A stretch of 64,000 nt of DNA from Paenibacillus sp. cl123. GTDB lineage: Bacteria > Bacillota > Bacilli > Paenibacillales > NBRC-103111. Shown piece by piece: positions 54,993 through 62,795 of this stretch. The notes beneath the pieces are model-generated. The model searched no databases, was not told where the DNA came from, and saw only the letters and a list, made by a program, of their open reading frames with translations. Both the position numbers and the translations under genes were made by a program. The stretch covers positions 21,193 through 85,192 of the forward strand of contig NZ_FMYY01000027.1 in NCBI RefSeq assembly GCF_900101595.1, written 5' to 3'. Each line of letters opens with the position of its first letter. Position 1 is the first letter of the stretch.

Positions 54993-56005
54993 ACATGGTT
55001 TCCTCGCTTTCGCAGCAAATACAGAAAAAATGGAGCGCCGACCGCGCCCATGATAATCCCGACGGGCAGTTCGACCGGAGCGAAAACGATACGGGCCACC
55101 GTGTCGAAAATGGTAATCGCGGCGATCCCGAGCAGCATGGCGGCGGGAATCAGCAGCCGGTAGTCATTGCCGATAAGCAGCCTTGCTGCGTGGGGAACGA
55201 CAAGGCCGACGAACGCGAGCAGACCGACGACGCTAACGGCGCTGGCGGACAGAAGCGCTGCAGCGGCGGTCACCCCAAACCTTATCAGTTCGACGTTCAG
55301 GCCTAATCCTTTTGCATCCGAATCTCCGAGCATCAGAATGTTCATGCGCTGAGCAGCCAACAGTGCGAACAAGACGCCAACAATGGTGTAAGGCAGCAGG
55401 AGGTGCAGATGAGGCCAGCTTTTGGCCGAAAGCCCGCCGACCAGGAAGAGCAGCGCGCCATCCACCCGGTCACTGTAAAACACGAGCATCCCCGAAATGC
55501 CCGAACTGAAAAACGCCGAGACGGCCACTCCTGCCAAAATGATGCGGCCTGGGCTGACGCCATTTTGCCAGGCAAGCGCATAGATGATCATGGTCGCGAC
55601 TAACGCTCCGACAAACGCGACTGGAGTCATCAAATAAGCATAAGCCGGAAACATAACCAATGTGGCGATGCCGAACATGCCCGCGCCCGAGGAGACGCCG
55701 ATAATGTGCGGATCCGCCATCGAATTTCGCATGACGCCCTGGAGCAATGCGCCTGCAAGCGAAAGATTAACGCCGACAAGAGCGGCAATTAGCGTTCTGG
55801 GCAGCCGGACATTCCAGATGATCGCATGGATGTTTCCCTGCATGTCGCCCGTAAAGACACGATAAATATCCCCTAAACCAACATGGACCGCACCGCTGAC
55901 AAGGCTGAAAACGATACCCGCCGCGGCCAGCAGAGTCAGCATGGAAAAGACGGTCAACCGCCACGGCGCGGATGCCCGTACGCTCGATACCGCTCTAGCT
56001 TCCAT
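54989..56005 (-). CDS. FecCD-family permease (338 aa)
   Basis: Nine to ten TM helices with NLSLAGALLQGVMRNSMADP and FVGLVVPHAARLLIG, characteristic of the BtuC/FecCD family. A single permease gene suggests a homodimer. It overlaps both neighbouring genes. Confidence 0.92.
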   Translation of the reverse strand: MEARAVSSVRASAPWRLTVFSMLTLLAAAGIVFSLVSGAVHVGLGDIYRVFTGDMQGNIHAIIWNVRLPRTLIAALVGVNLSLAGALLQGVMRNSMADPHIIGVSSGAGMFGIATLVMFPAYAYLMTPVAFVGALVATMIIYALAWQNGVSPGRIILAGVAVSAFFSSGISGMLVFYSDRVDGALLFLVGGLSAKSWPHLHLLLPYTIVGVLFALLAAQRMNILMLGDSDAKGLGLNVELIRFGVTAAAALLSASAVSVVGLLAFVGLVVPHAARLLIGNDYRLLIPAAMLLGIAAITIFDTVARIVFAPVELPVGIIMGAVGAPFFLYLLRKRGNHV

Positions 56006-56972
56006 AGATATCCGGGTACACCAGCTTGGCCAAATATTCGAACGTGCGATCGATATTTAACCCTTCCGGATTGACGAATTCGGCGGGCAGGAACATCATG
56101 CGGCCTTCCTTAACGGCCCGAAGCGAAGCCCATGCAGGATTGCTCTCCAGATCGTTTCGCAGCTTCTGATGGCCGAATTGTTCCGTGCCGTGCACACTAA
56201 TGAACAAATAATCCGGGTCCGCCTCGATCAACTTTTCGATACTGTAAGGTACGGAGCCCGGGATTTGCCCGGACTGCATAGCGGCAGCCGCATTGTTCAT
56301 ATTCAGCTGCTCGACGATATCGAGCGCGAGGCTGTCGCTGACTTGAATGGAGATCCCCATCGGCATTATCGTAAGAATGGCGAACGTCAGCGAACGGTCA
56401 GGCGCCTTTTCGATAATCCGCCGGATGCGGTCGTCCGTCTCTTTAAGCGCTTTCTCCGTCTCCCTCTCCGTTCCGATGATGCTCCCGAACAGTCTGCCTT
56501 TGCTTTGGATATCGTCGTAGCTTTCAATTTTCAGTAAAGCAAACGGTATGCCGCTGGCAGCAAGCCCTTCGGTCAATCCCGTATGAAAAAAAGGATGACC
56601 GATTACAAGATCCGGCTTCAGACTTGTGATTTTTTCCAGACTGACGTTATTGATTTGCCCGACGTCTTCGGCATCCAGAGCCTGCTCAGGTACGGAAACG
56701 GCAGGTACGCTCGCTCTCCCGACAACCCGGCCTCCAAGCTGGTAGAACAGCTCCAGCCCCTCGTTCAGAATGACGACTCGTTCGGGTTTCGTCTGCAAAT
56801 CGATTTCGTATCCTATGTCATCCTTAAAGGTCAAGTAAGGCTCCGCCGCGCTGCCCGCTTTGGCGTCATGGTCAAGAGCTTGATTATGCTTCGTACCGGA
56901 ACCGGAAGCGCATCCGAGAATAGTTAGCATGAAGATAAGGCATATCGCCAATAGGGAGATATTACGTTTCAT
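55995..56972 (-). CDS. Siderophore/cofactor-binding lipoprotein, FecB-like (325 aa)
   Basis: A lipobox TILGC at C21 precedes a class III periplasmic-binding fold (KPERVVILNEGLELFYQLGG, LKPDLVIGHPFFH, TEQFGHQKLRN). It would capture a metal chelate or cofactor for the FecCD permease. The ligand is not evident. Overlap with the permease gene shows coupling. Confidence 0.88.
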   Translation of the reverse strand: MKRNISLLAICLIFMLTILGCASGSGTKHNQALDHDAKAGSAAEPYLTFKDDIGYEIDLQTKPERVVILNEGLELFYQLGGRVVGRASVPAVSVPEQALDAEDVGQINNVSLEKITSLKPDLVIGHPFFHTGLTEGLAASGIPFALLKIESYDDIQSKGRLFGSIIGTERETEKALKETDDRIRRIIEKAPDRSLTFAILTIMPMGISIQVSDSLALDIVEQLNMNNAAAAMQSGQIPGSVPYSIEKLIEADPDYLFISVHGTEQFGHQKLRNDLESNPAWASLRAVKEGRMMFLPAEFVNPEGLNIDRTFEYLAKLVYPDIYGS

Positions 56973-56974
56973 TT

Positions 56975-57580
56975 TTACACCTCTGCTTTCAACCGAATAT
57001 CGCGAATCATTTTATCATAGTCCGGATCCTCTCCATCGTAATCGAACAGAACCGTGCCGGTCCCATCAACAAGAAAAAACGACGTTCCGTGAGTAACTTG
57101 ATCCGATCGGGGGTCCTTGACGACACTTGTTTTAAATGAATCCCGTGCAAAGGCCTGAATGTCTTTATCCGAATAGCCCGTCAAAGCATGCCAGTTGGTA
57201 AAATCCACTTTGAACTTCTCCATGTACTGCTTTAAAACCTCCGGACTGTCTTTCTCCGGATCGACACTGAATAATACGAGCTCTGCCTCCAGCCCTTCCT
57301 CCTTCAATTTATCTTGCAGACGGGCAAGATTATGCGTCATGCCCGGACACACGGTCGTGCAGCTCGTGAAGATAAATCCGGCTACCCACACTTTATTCTT
57401 CAGATCGTCTAATGAAAAGGCCGCTCCGTCCTGGTTCGTAAACGCAAAGCTGTCCACCTTGTAATTCAACGGGGTCGTCGATACGTTTCGTGTGCATGCC
57501 GTCATAACACAAACCATGAACAAGAGGATGCATGGCCAAATCAGTTGTGAACGTCCTATTCTAAGCCCAGGTATAAACAC
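56975..57580 (-). CDS. Sco1/SenC-family copper-chaperone-like lipoprotein (201 aa)
   Basis: A lipobox VMTAC at C29 is followed by a thioredoxin fold with CTTVCP (C74, C78) and H164 in VTHGTSFF, the three copper ligands of Sco proteins. These help assemble the CuA centre of cytochrome oxidase. GTG 57580 has AGGAGG upstream. It is the first gene of the FecB-FecCD-ATPase operon, an unusual place for Sco. Confidence 0.88.
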   Translation of the reverse strand: MFIPGLRIGRSQLIWPCILLFMVCVMTACTRNVSTTPLNYKVDSFAFTNQDGAAFSLDDLKNKVWVAGFIFTSCTTVCPGMTHNLARLQDKLKEEGLEAELVLFSVDPEKDSPEVLKQYMEKFKVDFTNWHALTGYSDKDIQAFARDSFKTSVVKDPRSDQVTHGTSFFLVDGTGTVLFDYDGEDPDYDKMIRDIRLKAEV

Positions 57581-57657
57581 TTTATTTTTCGCCTCCTATT
57601 AAAATTTCGCCGGAGAACCGGCGCCTCTCCATCTTCACTCAACCGGCATGATTTCTC

Positions 57658-57981
57658 ATGACACGGAAGTGCTATAAATTTGAACATTTTGTATACGGTT
57701 GGGAAATGATTAATTTCCTTTATAGGGAATTTCCCTTGAAGGAAAATTTGTCTCCTGAAAGACTCATCCACACCTTTGAATTCGAAGGCTTCCCCGGGCA
57801 GGTCGCTCTTACAACTATCCAGTTCGAAGAACTGCCTGACGGTAAAACGAAATTTGTTGAAAGCACGGTTTATCCTTGCCGTGCAAGCTCGGGATGGGTT
57901 GGTGCAATCCGGTATGTCGGAGGGGCGATTGAGCTCTTGGACCGGTTTGAGGAAGTGCTTGGGAAGCTTCAGAACGCTTGA
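57658..57981 (+). pseudogene. Remnant of an AHSA1/SRPBCC-domain gene
   Basis: The sequence from LSPERLIHTFEFEGFPGQ to ELLDRFEEVLGKLQNA matches the C-terminal half of AHSA1-family proteins, which are normally about 140-160 residues. Only 90 residues of the domain remain. The first part of the frame (CYKFEHFVYGWEM) is not AHSA1-like and has no ribosome site. It is probably a truncated remnant. Confidence 0.6.
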
Positions 57982-58010
57982 AATGGAAATCTAAAGGGGA
58001 AGCTAATCAC

Positions 58011-58061
58011 AAAAAAAAGCTAAGCCAAGGTCATGCCCGAATCGGCATCCTTAACTTAGCT
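58011..58061 (-). terminator. Terminator after the 102-residue gene
   Basis: AGCTAAG and CTTAGCT close a long stem with inner ATGCC/GGCAT pairs. On the minus strand it is followed by TTTTTTTT, immediately after the stop at 58074. Confidence 0.75.
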
Positions 58062-58073
58062 CCATGCTGATGC

Positions 58074-58382
58074 TTACTTCTTACCGGCGTACTCCGTATT
58101 TGCCGTATCCAGCATAGACTTCCAATTCGCAAAATCCGTCTGCCGATCGACATGCCGATCAAACAGCTCGTCAGGAATGTTGTCGATATCTTCATAAGTC
58201 TTAACCTGGAAGTTGCCTTGCTCTATAAACTCCTCAAAACTGTTAAAGCGGGTATGCTTATTCATGAACGACACATTAAACAATTGATCTAAGGATACGT
58301 GATTCGGATCTTCTTGAATCGTTTTCTTACCCTGTAAGTCCAACAGCAGCTCGTCAAATGACATTGGTTTTTGTCTTCTCAA
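58074..58382 (-). CDS. Hypothetical acidic protein (102 aa)
   Basis: TTG 58382 has GGAGTGG spaced 4 bp before it; ATG 58364 is also possible. The product (KPMSFDELLLDLQGKK, RFNSFEEFIEQGNFQV) is soluble and acidic, with a basic end, and has no recognisable domain. A convincing terminator follows it. Confidence 0.65.
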   Translation of the reverse strand: MRRQKPMSFDELLLDLQGKKTIQEDPNHVSLDQLFNVSFMNKHTRFNSFEEFIEQGNFQVKTYEDIDNIPDELFDRHVDRQTDFANWKSMLDTANTEYAGKK

Positions 58383-58430
58383 ATTACCACTCCTTGATCT
58401 GTAAGCTTTTCTTAATTCTTACGATAACTT

Positions 58431-58634
58431 TTACTCGTTCGGTTTATCGTTTTGTTGTTCGTCCGAAGAAGCTGCTGCTCCATCCTGATTTTTGGTCCCT
58501 TTGCTTTTATACGGTTTGGGGGCACTTCTGAGTCTGTTGGCACTCGCTTGCCATCGGTTCCAGCCCTTCTTGTCCGTACCCCTGCCTGTTCCGCCTTTGC
58601 CTTTAGCTTTACTCAAATAATCACTCCACTTCAT
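58431..58634 (-). CDS. Hypothetical basic low-complexity protein (67 aa)
   Basis: The frame encodes a small lysine/serine-rich, probably disordered protein (SKAKGKGGTGRGTDKKGW then an acidic tail). ATG 58634 has a weak ribosome site. It may belong with 58074-58382, on the same strand 49 bp away. No function can be assigned. Confidence 0.5.
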   Translation of the reverse strand: MKWSDYLSKAKGKGGTGRGTDKKGWNRWQASANRLRSAPKPYKSKGTKNQDGAAASSDEQQNDKPNE

Positions 58635-58720
58635 GTGTGCGGGTTACGATGGGTACGTAACATGAATCATATCATGATATTGCCTAAACTCAAAAAAAAG
58701 ACCCTCCAACCACCAATACT

Positions 58721-59428
58721 TTAACACCTTACATGTTTACGCTTAAAACCAATTTGCCCCTTATCCACAGCCTTTTGGATATTATCGAAAGCATTAATGA
58801 ACTTGCTTTTCGGCTTGTCCTTATTGACCTCGACCGGACCTACTGCCTTCGCGATCTCGACGGCCTTGTCATGAAGCGGCACATAGGACACCCCTACCGT
58901 GTAAATAAAATTATTCATCGCATATTTCGCCCGTTCCGGGGCATCGTGAATCGTATTTTTCACAGTTTCAAGCATACCGGCAAGCTTACTCTCGGAAAAC
59001 TCCCCATCCGGGCGATTCCCCAGCAGCCAGCAGTAACAGCTCCACCCTGCCGACATCTTCAACTCTTCCCCGCTTGCAATCCATTTATCAGCCACTTCTT
59101 GAGCAATATGAGCTTCCGCCAAGGTAACAGCAACCACGTAATCGGAAATCATATAAAAATAAGCCGCGTCGATCCAACGCTCATAATCCGCTTCCGTCAT
59201 TGCATTAGGGTCGGCAATTATGCCGGCAAAATACATCGCATCGTAGTTCCCCGTGGCGTACAGCTCCTCAGCCAAAGGCTGATTGATTTTAGTTTTTCTG
59301 AAAATCGGCTTCATTTCGCCCGTAGCAACGCCAAAAAGCGGCTCCTTAGCTCCATTGGAAATATACATCTTCTTAATGCGTTCCTTGCCGAGCGCTTCGA
59401 GCTCTTGCATAACTGCTTCTAAATTCAT
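58721..59428 (-). CDS. DNA alkylation repair protein, AlkD-like (235 aa)
   Basis: The protein is all-helical, HEAT-like, with FGVATGEMKPIFRKTK near the N-terminus, DYERWIDAAYFYMISDYV and AMNNFIYTVGVSYVPLHDKA, as in the DNA alkylation repair family. These remove or bind N3/N7-alkylated purines. AAAGGAAG precedes ATG. The gene is alone. Confidence 0.85.
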   Translation of the reverse strand: MNLEAVMQELEALGKERIKKMYISNGAKEPLFGVATGEMKPIFRKTKINQPLAEELYATGNYDAMYFAGIIADPNAMTEADYERWIDAAYFYMISDYVVAVTLAEAHIAQEVADKWIASGEELKMSAGWSCYCWLLGNRPDGEFSESKLAGMLETVKNTIHDAPERAKYAMNNFIYTVGVSYVPLHDKAVEIAKAVGPVEVNKDKPKSKFINAFDNIQKAVDKGQIGFKRKHVRC

Positions 59429-59497
59429 TATTGCACTTCCTTTCTTGGCAGGTTACTTGCTTCGTTCGTTATTTATCGTTATTGTAACATGACAAAT

Positions 59498-59528
59498 CCC
59501 TCGAATCGTCACTTAGTGGACTCGAGGG
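59498..59528. other. Hairpin in the 59429-59730 gap
   Basis: CCCTCGA and TCGAGGG form a 7-bp stem with a 17-nt loop. A second hairpin (TGCATAAA/TTTTATGCA) lies near 59693-59713. Neither has a clear T-run. No other feature was seen in the gap. Confidence 0.4.
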
Positions 59529-59730
59529 CTTATTAGTTACTTTAAATTCTTGTGACCTAAGACGGCTCCTCTTCCAAGTCGACTGCGGCATCAAACACAC
59601 TGGATAATGCCTAATCCCCCATAGTCGTCTCTAGATTGGGTCATTAACTGCTTCAACTCCTTAGTACTGGAATTGATTTAAAATCCCCTGCATAAATCCA
59701 TTTTATGCAAGAGCTTTAATCATTCTCCCT

Positions 59731-59761
59731 TTGGCTTCAATCGCCTGAATTCAGGTATAAT
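59731..59761 (+). promoter_or_regulatory. Promoter of the AraC gene with palindrome in a 19-bp spacer
   Basis: TTGGCT (59731-59736) and TATAAT (59756-59761) are separated by 19 bp. The spacer contains the perfect 12-bp palindrome CCTGAATTCAGG (59744-59755). A long spacer with a central dyad is the layout of MerR-type regulated promoters. Confidence 0.55.
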
Positions 59762-59819
59762 GTTGGTAAACGATGATGAACCGTCTAATGGAAGCAATCC
59801 ATCGCAAAAGGAGCTCCCG

Positions 59820-60674
59820 ATGTACATCCGCCAATTCCCTCCCTCGCCTATGTTGTTTCCGTACTTGGATGGCATTTGGGTTCAAGAAGATATGAATCCG
59901 ACTAACTTTGCCAATAGGAACCCGGTTAAGGTGCTGCCTACCTCCAGGACGGTTATCGGCATTCAATACGGTCATCCTATGAAAAAGCTGGGGAACAACG
60001 CTGAGGTTTCAATGGGTTCAAGCGGCATAACCGGCTTGCATGAAACCGTACAGGAATATGTCGGCACAGGCGCCATTGGAACCATTATTATTCCCTTCAA
60101 GCCGGGCGGCTTGTCCCATTTTACCAAGTACCCTCTTCATGAATTTCAAAATGCGGATGTTCCCTTGGAGCTTGTCTTTCCCGGTCAGAGCGTCCGGGAG
60201 TTGGAAGAAAGGCTGATCTATGCGTCTGGCGCGGCAGAACGGGTCGGCATTGTACAGCAATTTCTAATAGCGGCCTTACGCAACAAAGAAAAAGATCATC
60301 TGGTATTAATGGCGGTAAAACAGATCACAAGAAGCCAGGGATCCCTGTCGATCGAGCGGCTTGCTGCGCAATGCTATGTGAGCAAGCGTACCCTGGAACG
60401 AAAGTTTAACGCCTTAATCGGCGCGTCTCCCAAGCAATTCGCGGGTATCGTTCGATTTCAGCATACGATTCAGCTTCGTCATGCCGGTTATGATTATCTG
60501 GACATTGTCCAGGCATGCGGATATACGGACCACGCCCATTTTGCCAAAGACTTCAAAGCGTTTGCGGGCTGCAGCCCCGAGCTGTTCTTCTGCAGCGAAG
60601 TCCAGCCGGAATTAAAAAAATCCTTCAACGAAAGCGAAGCCAACTCCGGAACCAATCACCATCTGTACTACTAA
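59820..60674 (+). CDS. AraC-family regulator, DUF6597-type N-terminus (284 aa)
   Basis: The N-terminal domain (YIRQFPPSPMLFPYLDG, then IIIPFKPGGLSHFTKYP) is typical of AraC regulators. The C-terminal HTH pair (LAAQCYVSKRTLERKFN, VQACGYTDHAHFAKDFKAF) is complete. ATG 59820 follows AAAAGGAG. It is upstream of the haloalkane dehalogenase gene on the same strand with a terminator between, so it could activate it. Confidence 0.88.
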   Translation: MYIRQFPPSPMLFPYLDGIWVQEDMNPTNFANRNPVKVLPTSRTVIGIQYGHPMKKLGNNAEVSMGSSGITGLHETVQEYVGTGAIGTIIIPFKPGGLSHFTKYPLHEFQNADVPLELVFPGQSVRELEERLIYASGAAERVGIVQQFLIAALRNKEKDHLVLMAVKQITRSQGSLSIERLAAQCYVSKRTLERKFNALIGASPKQFAGIVRFQHTIQLRHAGYDYLDIVQACGYTDHAHFAKDFKAFAGCSPELFFCSEVQPELKKSFNESEANSGTNHHLYY

Positions 60675-60679
60675 AGCTC

Positions 60680-60714
60680 AAGCCTTCCCTAGGTTCATAG
60701 GGAGGGCTTATTTT
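60680..60714 (+). terminator. Terminator after the AraC gene
   Basis: AAGCCTTCCCTA and TAGGGAGGGCTT pair and are followed by ATTTTAATG. It separates the AraC gene from the dehalogenase. Confidence 0.8.
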
Positions 60715-60738
60715 AATGTCAGCCGAGGTTGTCGCATT

Positions 60739-60768
60739 TTTACAATGAGCTGTCCGGGGTTGGATGAT
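60739..60768 (+). promoter_or_regulatory. Candidate promoter of the dehalogenase gene
   Basis: TTTACA (60739-60744) with an 18-bp spacer before GATGAT (60763-60768). The -10 is weak, which leaves room for activation by the neighbouring AraC protein. Confidence 0.35.
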
Positions 60769-60814
60769 AAACTCTGACTATCAACTACCCACAAACGAAG
60801 GAGCTGTTCCTCGT

Positions 60815-61747
60815 ATGTCCCATTTTGAAACATTGCCGATTGGCAAGGAATATCCGTTCGAGTCGCGCTACATGAAAGCAAACGGCCATCAACTGCACTA
60901 CATTGACCAAGGCGCAGGCAACCCCATCGTCTTCCTCCACGGCAACCCGACCTGGTCGTATACGTTCCGCAACATCATTCCCTACGCGCAAGCCAACAAT
61001 CGTTGCATTGCCGTTGATTTGATCGGGATGGGCCGTTCTGACAAACCCAACATCGGCTACACGTTCCTGGAGCATGTTGATTATGTGACCCGATTCTTGG
61101 AGCAGCTGGAGCTGGAAAACATCACACTTGTCGGACATGACTGGGGAGCGGCCATCGGCTTGCAATATGCAATGAAACATCCCGATAAAATAAAGGCGGT
61201 AGCCATGCTCGAACCGCAGGCGTTGTATCCTAATCCTGCCTGGTCGGATTTCTCTCCGCCGGAAGCTCAATCCTTGTTCCAAACGCTGCGCGATCCGGAG
61301 AAAGGCTGGCCGTTCATGAGGGACAACAGCGTATTAATTGAAGGTATGACGCAAACGATCATCAACCGGCCGATTTCGCCGGAAGAGCATGAACATTACC
61401 GGGAGCCGTTCCGCAATCCGGAAGCCCGAAAGCCGATGTGGGTATTCCCCAACCAAATCCCGATTGAAGGACGTCCGTCCGAAGTGGTCAAAGCGGTGAA
61501 TGCTCGCAATACTTGGTTTACGTATTCTCCTATACCGAAACTGCTGTTCTACGCAACGCCAGGTTGTACCGTTCGTGAGCCGCAGCTGAACTGGTGCCGG
61601 AAGCATCTGCAGCATCTCACCCTTTGCGATATCGGGAAAGGCTTCCACCATCTGGCGGAGGAAAACCCTCATCTCATCGGCCGCGAGTTGCAGTGGTGGC
61701 TGCTTAGGGTTAATGAAATGGAAAAACCGAAAAAGAGGCTTCCCTAA
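60815..61747 (+). CDS. Haloalkane dehalogenase (310 aa)
   Basis: Alpha/beta-hydrolase with HGNPTWSYTFRN (halide-stabilising N44), nucleophile D109 in VGHDWGAAIG with W110, acidic E133 in AMLEPQAL and catalytic His in GKGFHHLAEENP (278/279). This is the full set for the DhaA/LinB class, which cleaves carbon-halogen bonds by hydrolysis. ATG 60815 has AAGGAG upstream, but 17 extra codons are open before it. The native substrate in this organism is unknown. Confidence 0.88.
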   Translation: MSHFETLPIGKEYPFESRYMKANGHQLHYIDQGAGNPIVFLHGNPTWSYTFRNIIPYAQANNRCIAVDLIGMGRSDKPNIGYTFLEHVDYVTRFLEQLELENITLVGHDWGAAIGLQYAMKHPDKIKAVAMLEPQALYPNPAWSDFSPPEAQSLFQTLRDPEKGWPFMRDNSVLIEGMTQTIINRPISPEEHEHYREPFRNPEARKPMWVFPNQIPIEGRPSEVVKAVNARNTWFTYSPIPKLLFYATPGCTVREPQLNWCRKHLQHLTLCDIGKGFHHLAEENPHLIGRELQWWLLRVNEMEKPKKRLP

Positions 61748-61753
61748 AAAGGC

Positions 61754-61782
61754 AAAAAAGACGCCGATTCGCTCAGCGCCTT
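61754..61782 (-). terminator. Weak terminator after the toxin-antitoxin pair
   Basis: AAGGCGC and GCGTCTT pair with a mismatch around an 11-nt loop and are followed on the minus strand by TTTTG. Confidence 0.4.
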
Positions 61783-61800
61783 CTTCCGATCTATGGGTAC

Positions 61801-62118
61801 TTAACGTACAAACCAGCGATAATCTTGTCTGCAATCTACAATGTGATCCACATAAACCATCTCATCTTGTATCTGATACAAGATGAGGTACCACTTCTCC
61901 ACAAACATCTTGTGATACTTATTTGGGGGTATAAACTCCTCATCCAGAAAAGGATAGCGTCCCGGCATCAGTGCCAATGAACGTATTGCTTGGAGCAATT
62001 CATTTTTCGTATTGCGCGCTGCTTCAGGACTCTTCTCGGCAAGAAAACGCACGTGACTTGCGAGCATTTGGCGAGCCCGGTCGGATACAATCACCTTATA
62101 TTGAGGTGTTTTTACCAT
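61801..62118 (-). CDS. ParE/RelE-type toxin (105 aa)
   Basis: YKVIVSDRARQMLASHVRFLAEKSPEA, LALMPGRYPF and IVDCRQDYRWF identify the ParE-like fold. It overlaps the antitoxin gene by 23 bp, and GAGGTAG precedes ATG 62118. Such toxins inhibit gyrase or cleave mRNA on ribosomes; which applies here is not shown. Confidence 0.88.
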   Translation of the reverse strand: MVKTPQYKVIVSDRARQMLASHVRFLAEKSPEAARNTKNELLQAIRSLALMPGRYPFLDEEFIPPNKYHKMFVEKWYLILYQIQDEMVYVDHIVDCRQDYRWFVR

Positions 62119-62386
62119 GTTCTACCTCATCGATAATTCTATCCAAGTACATATCCAGGTCGTCCGGCGTCACGCCTGTACGTCCCGCCAAGCGATCCTC
62201 TTGAACAGCCAGCAGTTCTTCACGAAGCTTCAACATCTTCTCGCGACGGGAGAATGCTTCAATGTCCATCACTACAAGGTCTCCTTCACCGTTTTTGGTC
62301 AAATAAACCGGCTCCCCGGAAGCTTTGCATAAATCAGCAATTTCATTATAGTTTTGCCTAATACTGGCCGATGGTTTGATTAACAA
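62096..62386 (-). CDS. Phd/YefM-type antitoxin (96 aa)
   Basis: IKPSASIRQNYNEIADLCK and KNGEGDLVVMDIEAF are the family signatures, with a long C-terminal helix that wraps the toxin. TTG 62386 gives the usual MLIKPS start and places GAGGGGTGA at good distance; GTG 62395 has its ribosome site too close. It is expected to repress its own promoter at 62400-62450. Confidence 0.88.
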   Translation of the reverse strand: MLIKPSASIRQNYNEIADLCKASGEPVYLTKNGEGDLVVMDIEAFSRREKMLKLREELLAVQEDRLAGRTGVTPDDLDMYLDRIIDEVEHGKNTSI

Positions 62387-62399
62387 TCTGCTCACCCCT

Positions 62400-62450
62400 C
62401 ACATAGCTGTATTTTAATCTTATTATACCCATTTTGTGCTATGTGTTCAA
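62400..62450 (-). promoter_or_regulatory. Toxin-antitoxin promoter with flanking dyad
   Basis: On the minus strand TTGAAC (62445-62450), a 17-nt spacer and TATAAT (62422-62427). The 8-bp arms CACATAGC and GCTATGTG at 62439-62446 and 62400-62407 flank the -10, as an operator would. Confidence 0.75.
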
Positions 62451-62731
62451 TACGCTCTCGGAGGTTTCCCAATCATACAAGAACTGCAAATGCAATACTT
62501 GTATCCACTGTTTGCTTCTCAAGGTCAATCAAACCTTGTGGAGCCCGCCCATACTCCAGCATTCTTCTAATTCCCCTTTTCTATTTTTCTTACAACATCA
62601 AATATCGATATTGTTTTGCTGCATTATCCTTTGATTTAAAATGAGAATCGAATTCGATCAGGAGGAGCTTAAAGGGGGCTATACTTCCGATAATTATTGT
62701 TTCTTCTGTCAGTTGGTATAATTTAACATGG

Positions 62732-62759
62732 AAAAGCAGAGATGCAAAATCTCCGCTTT
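62732..62759 (-). terminator. Terminator after the NAD-dependent epimerase gene
   Basis: AAAAGCAGAGAT and ATCTCCGCTTT pair with one bulge and are followed on the minus strand by TTTTCC. The rest of 62451-62731 is AT-rich and shows no convincing gene. Confidence 0.6.
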
Positions 62760-62795
62760 CTTGAACAGATTCACTTGTTATTCTACAGCTGCCGC

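Noticed and set aside
57608..57623. CGCCGG/CCGGCG hairpin before the Sco gene as riboswitch
   Set aside because: Only a 6-bp stem; no conserved aptamer parts visible.
62434..62644. Two overlapping plus-strand ORFs of 66-67 residues
   Set aside because: AT-rich stretch behind a promoter reading the other way, without ribosome site or family.
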